The notes below the pieces were generated by a model. It worked only from the letters and a program-made list of their open reading frames with translations. It did no database searches and was not told where the DNA came from. 64,000 nucleotides of DNA from Paenibacillus alkalitolerans (lineage in GTDB: Bacteria; Bacillota; Bacilli; Paenibacillales; YIM-B00363). The stretch is taken from positions 372,001 to 436,000 of the forward strand of contig NZ_JAEMXM010000002.1 in assembly GCF_016482785.1 (NCBI RefSeq), written 5' to 3'. Positions 17,091 to 25,172 of this stretch are shown here, in pieces; position 1 is the stretch's first letter; the number at the start of each line of letters is the position of its first letter. Made by a program: the position numbers and the translations under genes.

Positions 17091-17564
17091 TCAAGCCTGA
17101 CGGCGTTCCTTGTCCTGAGAAATTCCATCTGATACCTTGCTTGCAACAAGACTTTTATCCTCGAATGCCGTCGAGAGAACAATTAAAGGCGTTGAATACC
17201 CGAAGGCGTTGCAGGCATCAAGGAATTGGGCCAGCGATTCTGTCGTTTCAGTTAAAACCTTCATCAAATAATTATATTCTCCGCTAATCCTGTAAAGATC
17301 GATAACCTCAGGACACGCCTCGCTAAAAGCAATGAAATCCTTGCAATTATTAGTTTTAAACAAAACGAATGCAGTTGTATGCTTGCCAAGTTTAGTAGGA
17401 GATAGCTCCGCCCTGTAGGCTTTTATGACTCCTTGCTCTTCAAGCTTCCTTAGTCTTTCCGCTACTGCCGGCTGCGACATAGCAATCATCCGGCTCATCT
17501 CGGAAACCGGAATCCGGGCGTTATCGTAAAGCGCCGACAAGATTTTATAATCGATTTGGTCCAT
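17091..17564 (-). CDS. Lrp/AsnC-family transcriptional regulator
   Basis: This 157-residue regulator has an N-terminal winged helix (MDQIDYKILSALYDNARIP; SQPAVAERLRKLEEQGVIK) and a C-terminal RAM ligand-binding domain (KLGKHTTAFVLFKTN; DLYRISGEYNYLMKV). The ATG at 17564 has GAGGTG 8 nt upstream. It is divergent from an alpha/beta hydrolase gene across an AT-rich 150-bp gap. Lrp-family genes often repress themselves and the divergent neighbour, so the hydrolase is the likely target. The effector is unknown. Confidence 0.92.
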   Translation of the reverse strand: MDQIDYKILSALYDNARIPVSEMSRMIAMSQPAVAERLRKLEEQGVIKAYRAELSPTKLGKHTTAFVLFKTNNCKDFIAFSEACPEVIDLYRISGEYNYLMKVLTETTESLAQFLDACNAFGYSTPLIVLSTAFEDKSLVASKVSDGISQDKERRQA

Positions 17565-17570
17565 GATCAC

Positions 17571-17717
17571 AACACCTCATTTTCATAAAGTATTTGGCCT
17601 TAAACAAATTAGTAATTAAGTTATATTACTCAATATTCCTAATTAATCTTATTTAAATTGTACATTGTCTTTACTAAAATGTCATTAACAAACCAAACAG
17701 TAAAGGAGAATGAATCA
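17571..17717. promoter_or_regulatory. AT-rich divergent control region of the Lrp-type regulator and hydrolase
   Basis: The gap is strongly AT-rich, with partial dyads such as AATTAGTAATT and several TTAAT/ATTAA steps, as usual for Lrp binding regions. No single clear -35/-10 pair could be fixed by eye. Confidence 0.45.
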
Positions 17718-18551
17718 GTGACAACGACATTAAATGAAGTTATGACGAATGACGAGGTCAAATTTTTTACGCTCGGAGATGGAGTTCTTATTGCTTATCG
17801 ATTCGATGGACCGGAGAGCGCACCCGTATTGGTTATCGCAAACTCGATTGCCACCACGATGAACATGTGGGATGGACAAATTGCGGAGCTGTCAAAGCAT
17901 TTCCGCGTTCTCCGTTACGACTATCGGGGGCATGGCGCTTCTGACGCTCCGGGAGGAGCGTATTCGATGGACCGGATGGGTCGGGACGTGATCGAACTGC
18001 TCGACGCGCACAATATCAACCGGGTTCATTTCCTTGGACTTTCGTTAGGCGGCGTAGTCGGACAATGGCTTGGCATCCATACTCCCGAGAGGATCGAACG
18101 GCTGATTCTTGCCAATACCTCTTCATATTTGGGACCAGCCGGGCAATGGGATAGCCTGATAGCCTCCGTACGGCAAGCAGAAAACCTTTCGGGATTCGCC
18201 GACATGTTCATCGGAAATTGGTTTCCTTCGCAAATGCGGGAGGCGGAGAGCGCTCTTGTATCATCGTTTCGCAACATGGTGCTTTCCACTCATCCGCATG
18301 GGCTTGCCGGAGCCTTTGCCGCGATTCGCGACTTCGATATGCGTCGGACAGCTGCGCTTATCAGCAGCCCGACATTGGTCATCGGCGGACAGTACGATAC
18401 GGTGACTCTCCCAAGTCATAGCGAATTGATCGCCGCGACGGTTCCTGGCTCAAAACTGGTCATATTGCCCACAGTCCACTTGCCGAATATAGAGCGTCCG
18501 GCCGACTTCCTGGGCACGGTGCTCGACTTTTTGCTCTCGAATGAGATGTGA
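17718..18551 (+). CDS. Alpha/beta hydrolase, 3-oxoadipate enol-lactonase-like
   Basis: This 277-residue hydrolase has the full triad: Ser109 in GLSLGG, Asp227 in GGQYDTVT and His254 in TVHLPN. The oxyanion region reads ANSIATTMNMWD and the strand after it YDYRGHGASDAP, both typical of PcaD-like lactonases. The GTG at 17718 was chosen for the AAAGGAG 9-10 nt upstream; an ATG at 17682 lacks an RBS. It stands alone and divergent from an Lrp-type regulator. There are no other protocatechuate-pathway genes nearby, so the real substrate is open. Confidence 0.85.
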   Translation: MTTTLNEVMTNDEVKFFTLGDGVLIAYRFDGPESAPVLVIANSIATTMNMWDGQIAELSKHFRVLRYDYRGHGASDAPGGAYSMDRMGRDVIELLDAHNINRVHFLGLSLGGVVGQWLGIHTPERIERLILANTSSYLGPAGQWDSLIASVRQAENLSGFADMFIGNWFPSQMREAESALVSSFRNMVLSTHPHGLAGAFAAIRDFDMRRTAALISSPTLVIGGQYDTVTLPSHSELIAATVPGSKLVILPTVHLPNIERPADFLGTVLDFLLSNEM

Positions 18552-18636
18552 CCAATCAATAAGCAAGGAATGGAGAACGACAAATCTTATTGAACAGTCG
18601 GCTTCCGTTTCATTCCTTCCGCGCGGTTCTATTATG

Positions 18637-18669
18637 AAAAGAGGCTAGCCAAATGGCTAACCTCTTTTG
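18637..18669 (+). terminator. Rho-independent terminator of the hydrolase gene
   Basis: The stem AAAGAGGCTAGCC / GGCTAACCTCTTTT has an AAAT loop and one mismatch, and ends in a T-run. An in-frame ATG inside this hairpin (18653) is not a credible start for the next gene. Confidence 0.75.
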
Positions 18670-18778
18670 TTATGGGCCGACTATTCCATCAAGACAGCAA
18701 TCGGCAAGAAACGTAATATCAATCCTTGTGTTAGAATCAAAAAAGTGGACGCCTAATTATAAAAAGGAGGAAACCATC

Positions 18779-19717
18779 ATGAATGATGCCAAATGCAGTT
18801 TAAAACAGGTAATCCAACCCATCACCCCCCACTTGTGGTTCAACAAGGAGGCGAAAGAAGCCGCGGAGTTCTATTGTTCCGTATTCCCGGATTCCAAAAT
18901 CTCGAGCACGACGACGTTGCACAATACACCCTCAGGTGATTGCGATGTTGTTTCGTTCACTGTGGCGGGACATCCGTTTATGGCTATCTCTGCGGGGCCG
19001 CTCTTTAATTTCAATCCTTCCATCTCGTTTTTCGTTAATTTCGATCCGTCCCGGGAAAAGAACGCGAGAGAAAAGATAGACGAGGTTTGGAATAAGCTGT
19101 CCGAAGGCGGCTCCGAACTTATGCCGCTTGACAAGTACCCGTTCAGTGAGCGGTATGGCTGGATCCAGGACAAGTACGGTGTTTCATGGCAGCTCATTCT
19201 GACGAATCCGGATGGAGAGCCGCGGCCCGCGATTGTGCCCTCTTTGATGTTCGTAGGCAATAACTGCGGGAAAGCGGAAGAGGCACGCGAGTTCTATCTT
19301 TCGATCTTCCGTAATGCCAAACCTGGCGCCCTCTTCCGGTATGGACCCGGCCAAGAACCGAACAAAGAGGGAACGGTTATGTTCACCGACTTTATGCTGG
19401 AGAACACCTGGTTTGCGGCAATGGACAGCGCGCTGGAACACCAGTTCAACTTCAACGAGGCAATTTCCCTAATGGTCTGCTGTGAGACGCAGGAGGAAAT
19501 TGACTACTACTGGGGAAAACTTTCCGCGGTACCCGAGGCCGAGCAATGCGGCTGGCTTAAAGACAAATACGGCCTCTCGTGGCAGATCTCCCCCGTCGCA
19601 CTGGACGAGATGATGATCAAGGGCACGCCGGAACAACGCGATCGTGTCACGCAGGCGTTCTTGAAGATGAAAAAGTTTAACATTGCGGAATTGCAAAAAG
19701 CATTTCAAGGGAAATGA
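18779..19717 (+). CDS. PhnB-like double VOC-domain protein
   Basis: This 312-residue protein has two tandem copies of a PhnB/3-demethylubiquinone-methyltransferase-like VOC domain. Copy 1 (about 12-140) has PHLWFNKEAKEAAEFYCSVF, GHPFMAISAGP and GWIQDKYGVSWQLI. Copy 2 (about 150-280) has PSLMFVGNNCGKAEEAREFY, MDSALEHQFNFNEAISLMV and GWLKDKYGLSWQIS. The ATG at 18779 follows AAAAGGAGGAAACCATC. Family members have no agreed reaction. It is a single-gene unit between two terminators. Confidence 0.9.
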   Translation: MNDAKCSLKQVIQPITPHLWFNKEAKEAAEFYCSVFPDSKISSTTTLHNTPSGDCDVVSFTVAGHPFMAISAGPLFNFNPSISFFVNFDPSREKNAREKIDEVWNKLSEGGSELMPLDKYPFSERYGWIQDKYGVSWQLILTNPDGEPRPAIVPSLMFVGNNCGKAEEAREFYLSIFRNAKPGALFRYGPGQEPNKEGTVMFTDFMLENTWFAAMDSALEHQFNFNEAISLMVCCETQEEIDYYWGKLSAVPEAEQCGWLKDKYGLSWQISPVALDEMMIKGTPEQRDRVTQAFLKMKKFNIAELQKAFQGK

Positions 19718-19826
19718 CCAAGCAATAAGTCGCGGCGTACGCTCAGCGTGCATCAGGCAGACCATTGAAGGTGACCCCGCTCTCTTGTTGGGCGGTGTCA
19801 CAGTGCGGCCCGATCGTCACATGTGA

Positions 19827-19864
19827 AAAAATCCTCGATCCGTATTGTCGGAATCGAGGATTTT
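19827..19864. terminator. Hairpin terminator beside the tRNA-like sequence
   Basis: The stem AAAATCCTCGAT / ATCGAGGATTTT encloses CCGTATTGTCGGA and has A/T runs on both sides. On the minus strand it follows the tRNA-like sequence, as a tRNA terminator would. It may also serve the VOC gene on the plus strand. Confidence 0.75.
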
Positions 19865-19870
19865 ACGTTA

Positions 19871-19945
19871 TGGAGCCAAGGGGGATCGAATCCCTGAGCG
19901 CATCGCTGCCAGCGATGCGCTCTCCCAGTTGAGCCACACACGGTT
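19871..19945 (-). pseudogene. tRNA-Ala (GGC anticodon) with degenerate 5' acceptor strand
   Basis: On the minus strand a D-arm (GCTCAACTGGGAGAGC), a perfect anticodon stem-loop (CATCG CTGGCAG CGATG, anticodon GGC), a T-arm (AGGGATTCGATCCCCCT) and the 3' acceptor TGGCTCCA are present. The 5' acceptor strand reads CCGTGTG and cannot pair with TGGCTCC (GGAGCCA would be needed). It is therefore judged a non-functional tRNA-Ala fragment. The remainder of 19718-20215 holds only a weak GTGAC/GTCAC dyad and AT-rich sequence. Confidence 0.7.
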
Positions 19946-20215
19946 CGGTAAGAGAATCTGTATGCACGGTCGGTTCCTTTTCTAACACCATAGAGGCTCA
20001 CGTAACGTCAGGGTCAAGATACTTGATTTAGTGATTCGAAGTATTTCTTTCCGTACATTTATTTTAATAATTTCGAACCATCTGGTTATATTTTTTCAAG
20101 GCTTAATAAAGACCCTGCAGTTTCATTAGAAAGAAAGAAATCTTTACTTCTTTCTTTTTCAAGGCGATAATAAAAATAATGCAATTCACGAAAAAGACAA
20201 AGGTTAGTGATCAAA

Positions 20216-20440
20216 ATGGCCAAAAAAATTGACAATCATACAATGGAGGCAATCAAACGATTGCTTCAGCAATATAATGTGAAGGAAGACAGTCGGATCG
20301 TTATTGATTTAAAAAATAACCTCATGAACGAGTACGACGAAACCGGGATTTCGGATTTAATGAGTATAAGGGGGACCATTTCCGACGAACGGGCAAAAGA
20401 ATGGTCGAAGGAAATTGAAGAAATGAGGGAAGGATGGTGA
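20216..20440 (+). CDS. VapB-like antitoxin, family not recognised
   Basis: This 74-residue protein precedes and overlaps a PIN-domain toxin. It starts MAKKIDNHTMEAIKRLLQQY (possible N-terminal helical DNA-binding part). The acidic C-terminus SDERAKEWSKEIEEMREGW resembles the toxin-binding tails of VapB proteins. The ATG at 20216 is preferred over the GTG at 20207, which is too near the AAAGG. No AbrB or ribbon-helix-helix motif was confidently seen, so the call rests on position and size. Confidence 0.7.
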   Translation: MAKKIDNHTMEAIKRLLQQYNVKEDSRIVIDLKNNLMNEYDETGISDLMSIRGTISDERAKEWSKEIEEMREGW

Positions 20441-20828
20441 AAAAGGGGGTCATTTTGATACAAACATTGCTATTGGTTTGTTGAATGATAACAAGAAAGC
20501 AGTTGAAACGATCCAAGTACTTCAGAAAGACTCCTATGAGTTTTACTTTTCCGTTATCACGAAATGCGAATTGATTAGCGGCGCAAAAAATGATATTGAA
20601 ATGCAAGCCGTCAAGAGCATCGACAAAAGCCGCTTTATTGATGTTAATAATGAGATTGCTACAATTGCCGGAGAAATCAGGCTGGAGCAAAAAAGAAATG
20701 AGAATCGGGTGGTAAAAGCTCCCGATTCATTAATTATTGCAACAGCAATCCATAGAAAATATGATCTTTTCACATTCGACAAAGGCATGTCGTTCGCAGA
20801 AAGCTATGGAATCATTTTAATAACGTAA
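20434..20828 (+). pseudogene. VapC-like PIN-domain toxin with a frame change near its start
   Basis: PIN-domain RNase toxin. The ATG at 20434, overlapping the antitoxin stop, reads MVKKGVI and then leaves frame. The next frame reads HFDTNIAIGLLNDNKKAVET and onward to 20828. The four PIN acidic positions are present: D in FDTNI, E in KCELISG, D in APDSLI and D in TFDKG. A single missing T in ATTTTGAT would restore MVKKGVIFDTNI, the expected PIN start. Alternatively a -1 slip at A-AAG-GGG (20442-20448) could join the frames. A TTG at 20478 would drop the first catalytic Asp. Confidence 0.75.
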
Positions 20829-20939
20829 TCCCGGTTACCCTAATATGACCAAAGAAAAATTCATGTCACCAATAGGTGATGTTTTGCCAAGTTCCCCCCC
20901 AACAATATCCATTCTGTCAGAGTCAATATATTCGATTTA

Positions 20940-20990
20940 CCTGGAACAAAGAAGAAAATCGGGTCGTTAAAGCACCCGATTCATTCATGG
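20940..20990 (+). pseudogene. Remnant of a second PIN-domain toxin gene
   Basis: About 50 bp resemble the intact toxin at 20685-20735. One frame reads NRVVKAPDSF, against NRVVKAPDSL in the complete gene, after a few lost bases. No start, stop or upstream half survives. The stretch 20829-20939 holds a small TCACC/GGTGA hairpin and nothing else clear. Confidence 0.55.
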
Positions 20991-21021
20991 AGGACGAGGA
21001 ACGTTGGCGTCATCGCGGCCG

Positions 21022-21597
21022 TTACTTCCTAAGCGCGTAATGGACGACGAGGTTCCCGGATTCAAACGTTCGCGCCTCAACCAATGTCAGATCGCACTGT
21101 TTTACGTCCGGAAACAAAGGTTTCCCTTCGCCAGCAACTACCGGAGTGACAATAAAGATATATTCATCGATCAAGCCTTCCTTGGAAAGCTGCTGCACTA
21201 TGGATCCGCTGCCCAATACAAGAATATCGGAACCGGCGTGTTGTTTGATTTGTTTCACGACTTCTATCAAATTTTGGTCATAGAATCGAGTGTTAGCCCA
21301 GGTCGTGTCTTTGACGGTCCTGGAGAAAACAATCTTGGTCATGCCGGTTAATTCCGCGGCAATCTCCTTCTGATGCGAGGACGCATTAGGGTCCTGAAGA
21401 ACCGGAACCCAGGAACGTTCGAAGCCGCTGAAAGTTTTGCGTCCCAAAATCAACGCGTCCATGCTGCCGCACATTTCATGCGCCGCTTTGTCAACTTCAG
21501 GGTCGTGGATAAACCAGTCCATCCCGAAATTCGCTTCATTCGGGCTGGCAAAATAACCGTCGATCGAGATTCGGTTTAACATTTTCACTTTGCGCAT
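21022..21597 (-). CDS. Dihydrofolate reductase-family protein (RibD C-terminal domain)
   Basis: This 191-residue protein has the RibD_C/DHFR-like fold, starting near LNRISIDGYFASPNEANFGM and followed by LILGRKTF, KIVFSRTVKD, SDILVLGSGSIVQQLSKEGL (NADPH-binding Gly region) and EYIFIVTPVVAGEGKPLF. Similar standalone proteins include B. subtilis YyaP/YwjB-type reductases of unknown substrate. The ATG at 21597 has AAGGGAG 9 nt upstream. It lies about 100 nt after an AraC-type regulator on the same strand and may share its transcript. It is not expected to be a true folate enzyme. Confidence 0.87.
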   Translation of the reverse strand: MRKVKMLNRISIDGYFASPNEANFGMDWFIHDPEVDKAAHEMCGSMDALILGRKTFSGFERSWVPVLQDPNASSHQKEIAAELTGMTKIVFSRTVKDTTWANTRFYDQNLIEVVKQIKQHAGSDILVLGSGSIVQQLSKEGLIDEYIFIVTPVVAGEGKPLFPDVKQCDLTLVEARTFESGNLVVHYALRK

Positions 21598-21694
21598 TCG
21601 CCATCGCTCCCTTGATAACAGGTAGTTATTCCCTGCTGGATTAAGGTAATAGTACCCGGATCGGCGGCTAAATAATTGGACAAAACCGTCCTTT

Positions 21695-22531
21695 CTACAA
21701 GTAAGAGGATCCTGCCAGATCGTTATGAAATTCACTGACTTTCATCGCAATATGCTTCGGACTAACCCAGGAAAAAGATTTCATATCGCGTATGAAATGA
21801 GACTGATCGTAATAATTGAGAGCATAAGCGACATCGGATAACCGTTCATACTGCCCCGAGTGCATCATTCGCAAGGCTTCATTGACTCGTCTAACCCTTA
21901 TGAACAAGTGCGGCGGGATGCCTACAACGCGGGTGAATCGTTTCTGGAACTGCCGCTCAGAAATATGTAAAGCTTTGATCAGATCGTTAACGGACACAGA
22001 CGGGATATGTTCTTTAATATAGTCGAGGGATTGTTCTATAAGCTCGTCGCGTTTATTGGCTTGCTTCCCTTTCTCCTCCAGAAAGGAAACAAGCAAGGAA
22101 ACGCGTTCATCGGTTGAACTAGCGGACATAAGCTGATTCTCCAGCTTCACGGCAGCAAATTGAGCTGCGGACAAAAGGCCCTGGCAATACTCTGATGCGT
22201 CCCATCCAAACAAAGTGTACAAAGCATGCGGCTTAAACACAACCTGGATGGTAGTATACGGCGCACCTCGAAAGCGCATAACGCTCGGTTCCGATCCTTG
22301 TCCGTGCAGAAACAGGACAGGAACGTCCGATGATGCGGCAGAGCGGATTGCAATGCTTTCGATGGCGGCGGTTCGGTCCGCTGCAAGCTGAAATACGATA
22401 CCCGGATATCCGCTCGGACATACCTTCACCTCAAGCGGCTGATTTCCCGTATGCTCGGCAATGCGCAAGCATTCTATATCCCTGCTTAAAGCCTGTGGCG
22501 GAGACAATAAGGTAAAATGGATTGTCGTCAT
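21695..22531 (-). CDS. AraC-family transcriptional regulator
   Basis: This 278-residue regulator has a sensing domain (about 1-150, including PSGYPGIVFQLAAD and FKPHALYTLFGWDASEY) of the DUF6597 type and a C-terminal AraC double helix-turn-helix. The first helix-turn-helix is SVNDLIKALHISERQFQKRF; the second is LSDVAYALNYYDQSHFIRDM. The following gene codes for a RibD-type reductase, a likely target. The effector is unknown. It starts after the terminator of the solute-binding protein gene, so it has its own promoter. Confidence 0.9.
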   Translation of the reverse strand: MTTIHFTLLSPPQALSRDIECLRIAEHTGNQPLEVKVCPSGYPGIVFQLAADRTAAIESIAIRSAASSDVPVLFLHGQGSEPSVMRFRGAPYTTIQVVFKPHALYTLFGWDASEYCQGLLSAAQFAAVKLENQLMSASSTDERVSLLVSFLEEKGKQANKRDELIEQSLDYIKEHIPSVSVNDLIKALHISERQFQKRFTRVVGIPPHLFIRVRRVNEALRMMHSGQYERLSDVAYALNYYDQSHFIRDMKSFSWVSPKHIAMKVSEFHNDLAGSSYL

Positions 22532-22563
22532 AATATTTTATTTTACAACGATGCATTGGATTG

Positions 22564-22600
22564 TAAAAGACCCGGAGCCGACGCATATACTGCGTCGGCC
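22564..22600 (-). terminator. Terminator of the sugar-transport operon
   Basis: On the minus strand the stem GCCGACGCA / TGCGTCGGC has a 5-nt loop and is followed by CTCCGGGTCTTTTAC. It lies 20 nt past the solute-binding protein stop codon. Confidence 0.8.
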
Positions 22601-22619
22601 CCGTCGGCAAACTCCCGGC

Positions 22620-24158
22620 TTACTTGGACTTCAGAAATTCGTTCAATTGCTCTTGCTTGACTTGGATCGCTTTGTCCAGACCGGCTGCTTTCATCGCTTG
22701 CATATATTGCGGAATCGTCTTTTCCGGATCCACGGAGCCGGTCTCAAGAGCGGCATCGAAGCTGCGCTTCACATTCAGCAGGGCAGCCGCTTCCGTCTTG
22801 ATCGGTTCGGCGTCAAACGTAAAGCCGAGTGCGGGGGACAGCTTGGCGCCTTCGTTAAATTTCTTGAACTGCTCCCATTTGTCCGGGGCTTCCGTATCCC
22901 ATACGTAGTTCAAGAATTGGTTGCCGAACTCCCACGAGATATTCGGCGTGTAATTGCCGGTTTTATCCGATGCGCTGATGATTTCCCCGTTGCGGGTATA
23001 ATGCGTGCCTTCAATCCCGAACACAAGCAGGTTCACCAGCTCTTTGTCGGTATGCAGCAGATTGATCAACATCATCGCCCGTTCCGGATCTTTAGACGTA
23101 GTCGAGATGGCCAGCATGGCGCCCGCCGTCTCGCCGGTGGAAACCGTCGCTTCGTTAAGCGCGATTTGCCCGAGCTTGCCCTGCAGCCCCGCAGCCGGCT
23201 CCGTTTCCTTGTCTTTGCCCGGCTTGAGCGAAACCGGAATCGCGAAATATTTACCCGATTTCAGCGCGTCCGTACCGGACAATTGCGTCGTCGCGGCGTC
23301 TTGATTGATATACTTCTTCAGAAAGAAGTCGCGTGTAATATTCAACAGCTCTTTATAACGATCGACTTCAAGCTTGGATTTGACGACCGTCTCCGTACCG
23401 TCCTTCAAAATAACGCCGTCAACGTCGGTGTTCCCCAAGAAGTCCAGATTAGACATATAATGCGTAACGAAGTTCTCGCCTTCCCTGAAGAAAATCGGCG
23501 TCATGTCGGTTTCTTCCGACACTTTTTTGAAGATCGGTTCGAGGTCGGATACCGATTTCACGCCGGACATATCAAGTCCTAACTGCTCAGCAATGTCCGT
23601 ACGGTACAATAAGCCGCCTTGCGCCGCCATCTCTTTGTGTGTCGGTATGCCGTAGTTTTTGCCGTTGATTTTGGACCCTTCCAAGAAGGCCGGGTCAAGC
23701 GTCTCCAGAATGCCTTGACCGTGGCTGTTCAACAGATCGCCGAGATCGAGGAATGCGCCTTTGGCCACGTTCACCGCATGGTTCGTCCATTGAGCCGTGA
23801 AGTAAATATCTACCTTCTCCTGGGAACCGATCATCAGGTTGCGCTGATCGTTCCACGCGCCCCAATCGATCGGACGAAGATCGACCGTCGCGTTGATTTT
23901 GTCTTTCAGATGCGCGTTGATCGCTTCCTCAACCAGTTTCTCGTCAGCCTGCGGAGCGCTGGGAAATACGACGACGAGTTCATACGGCTCCAGACCGGCT
24001 GCTCCCCCTGTTTCTTCGGTCGTCTTGTTCTCCGGTTCCCCGGCCGGAGGAGCTTCGTTGCCCGCGTTGCTGCTGCCGCCACCGCAGCCGGCGAGCACGA
24101 CCGATACGGTAAGCAGCAATGCAAACACGAGGTATGTGCCCTTTCTCGCTTGCTTCAT
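22620..24158 (-). CDS. Extracellular solute-binding lipoprotein of a carbohydrate ABC transporter
   Basis: This 512-residue lipoprotein has a signal peptide ending LAGC (Cys25), a Gly/Ser/Asn-rich linker, then a family 1-type solute-binding fold (ELVVVFPSAPQADEKLVEEA; GIPTHKEMAAQGGLLYRTDI; MLAISTTSKDPERAMMLINL). The type is LipO/YtcQ-like, common in Paenibacillus oligosaccharide and polysaccharide uptake. The ATG at 24158 follows GGGGAGG. It is the last gene after the two permeases. There is no dedicated ATPase, so a shared MsmX-type ATPase encoded elsewhere is expected. Confidence 0.93.
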   Translation of the reverse strand: MKQARKGTYLVFALLLTVSVVLAGCGGGSSNAGNEAPPAGEPENKTTEETGGAAGLEPYELVVVFPSAPQADEKLVEEAINAHLKDKINATVDLRPIDWGAWNDQRNLMIGSQEKVDIYFTAQWTNHAVNVAKGAFLDLGDLLNSHGQGILETLDPAFLEGSKINGKNYGIPTHKEMAAQGGLLYRTDIAEQLGLDMSGVKSVSDLEPIFKKVSEETDMTPIFFREGENFVTHYMSNLDFLGNTDVDGVILKDGTETVVKSKLEVDRYKELLNITRDFFLKKYINQDAATTQLSGTDALKSGKYFAIPVSLKPGKDKETEPAAGLQGKLGQIALNEATVSTGETAGAMLAISTTSKDPERAMMLINLLHTDKELVNLLVFGIEGTHYTRNGEIISASDKTGNYTPNISWEFGNQFLNYVWDTEAPDKWEQFKKFNEGAKLSPALGFTFDAEPIKTEAAALLNVKRSFDAALETGSVDPEKTIPQYMQAMKAAGLDKAIQVKQEQLNEFLKSK

Positions 24159-24245
24159 GATTCGCAAAACCTCCCCTAATGTTTTCAATAATATGCTAAT
24201 CCGGCTCAAATACCGGAACCAGCCAAATCCGTAGACGCTTGCCAA

Positions 24246-25148
24246 TCAACCTTTGACCGCGCCGAGCGTCAAGCCTTTGACAAAATACCGTTGGAAGAAC
24301 GGATACGCAAACACGATCGGGCCGATCCCCATGACGCCCATGGCCATCCGAACCGTCTCGCTCGGCAGCGTGATGACACCTCCGCTTCGGGTAATCTCGG
24401 CGGCGATGGTGGGGTTCTGCGCAATAAACTGGATGTTCTGCAGCGCTTTATACATCAAATATTGGACGGTATACTTCTCCTGATCGACTATAAACACCAT
24501 CGGCAGGAAGAAGTCGTTCCAATACAGCAGCGTCTGGAATAAGGCAACGCTAGCGAGCACGGGAGTCGAAAGCGGAAGCACAATGCTCAAGAATGTCTTT
24601 AATTCCCCTGCGCCATCGATTCTTGCCGACTCGATAACGGGGCCCGGGATAGATGTCTGGAAAAATGTCCGCAAGACCAAAATCCAGAACGCCGACCCCA
24701 GAAACGGCATGATGAGCGCCCAGAGCGTATCCTTCAAGTGCAGGATATTGACATACACCATATACCACGGAATCAGGCCGCCGTTGAACAGCATGGTGAA
24801 AATCGCGAAGAATGAAAATACTCTTCTATGCGGGAAGTCGGGTCTAGAGATCGGGTACGCATAACAAGCCATCATCAACACGCTGAGCAGCGTCCCTACG
24901 ACGATGACGAAGAGCTGCACTCCGTAAGCCCTAACGATCGCCATCCAATCGATGAACAGAAATTTATAGGCTTCCAAGCTGAAATTTTGCGGGATAAATT
25001 TATAGCCGTCGCGGATAATGTCCGTCTCCGAAGAGAAGGAGACGGCCGCGATCAGGACGATCGGCAGCAAGCAATTTAAGGAATATAACGCGAAGAAAGC
25101 GTTTAATGCGATTTGGGATGCCCGTGACGTCCCGGATACCTGTTTCAT
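24246..25148 (-). CDS. Carbohydrate ABC transporter permease, LplC/YtcP type
   Basis: This 300-residue permease has six predicted membrane segments. The EAA loop reads ESARIDGAGELKTFLSIVLP (about 190-210), which docks to the ATPase. The end FQRYFVKGLTLGAVKG is typical of the CUT1 MalG/LplC branch. The ATG follows CGGAGGTGGCC. It is paired with the LplB-type permease 24 nt upstream and the binding protein downstream. Confidence 0.94.
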   Translation of the reverse strand: MKQVSGTSRASQIALNAFFALYSLNCLLPIVLIAAVSFSSETDIIRDGYKFIPQNFSLEAYKFLFIDWMAIVRAYGVQLFVIVVGTLLSVLMMACYAYPISRPDFPHRRVFSFFAIFTMLFNGGLIPWYMVYVNILHLKDTLWALIMPFLGSAFWILVLRTFFQTSIPGPVIESARIDGAGELKTFLSIVLPLSTPVLASVALFQTLLYWNDFFLPMVFIVDQEKYTVQYLMYKALQNIQFIAQNPTIAAEITRSGGVITLPSETVRMAMGVMGIGPIVFAYPFFQRYFVKGLTLGAVKG

Positions 25149-25172
25149 GACTAGAGGCCACCTCCGAATGAA

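Noticed and set aside
19871-19945. Functional tRNA-Ala gene
   Set aside because: D-arm, anticodon arm and T-arm are good, but the 5' acceptor strand CCGTGTG cannot pair with TGGCTCC.
22461-23582. Plus-strand frame of 373 codons opposite the solute-binding protein gene
   Set aside because: Antisense shadow, Arg/His/Leu-rich, and overlaps the terminator and the araC start region.
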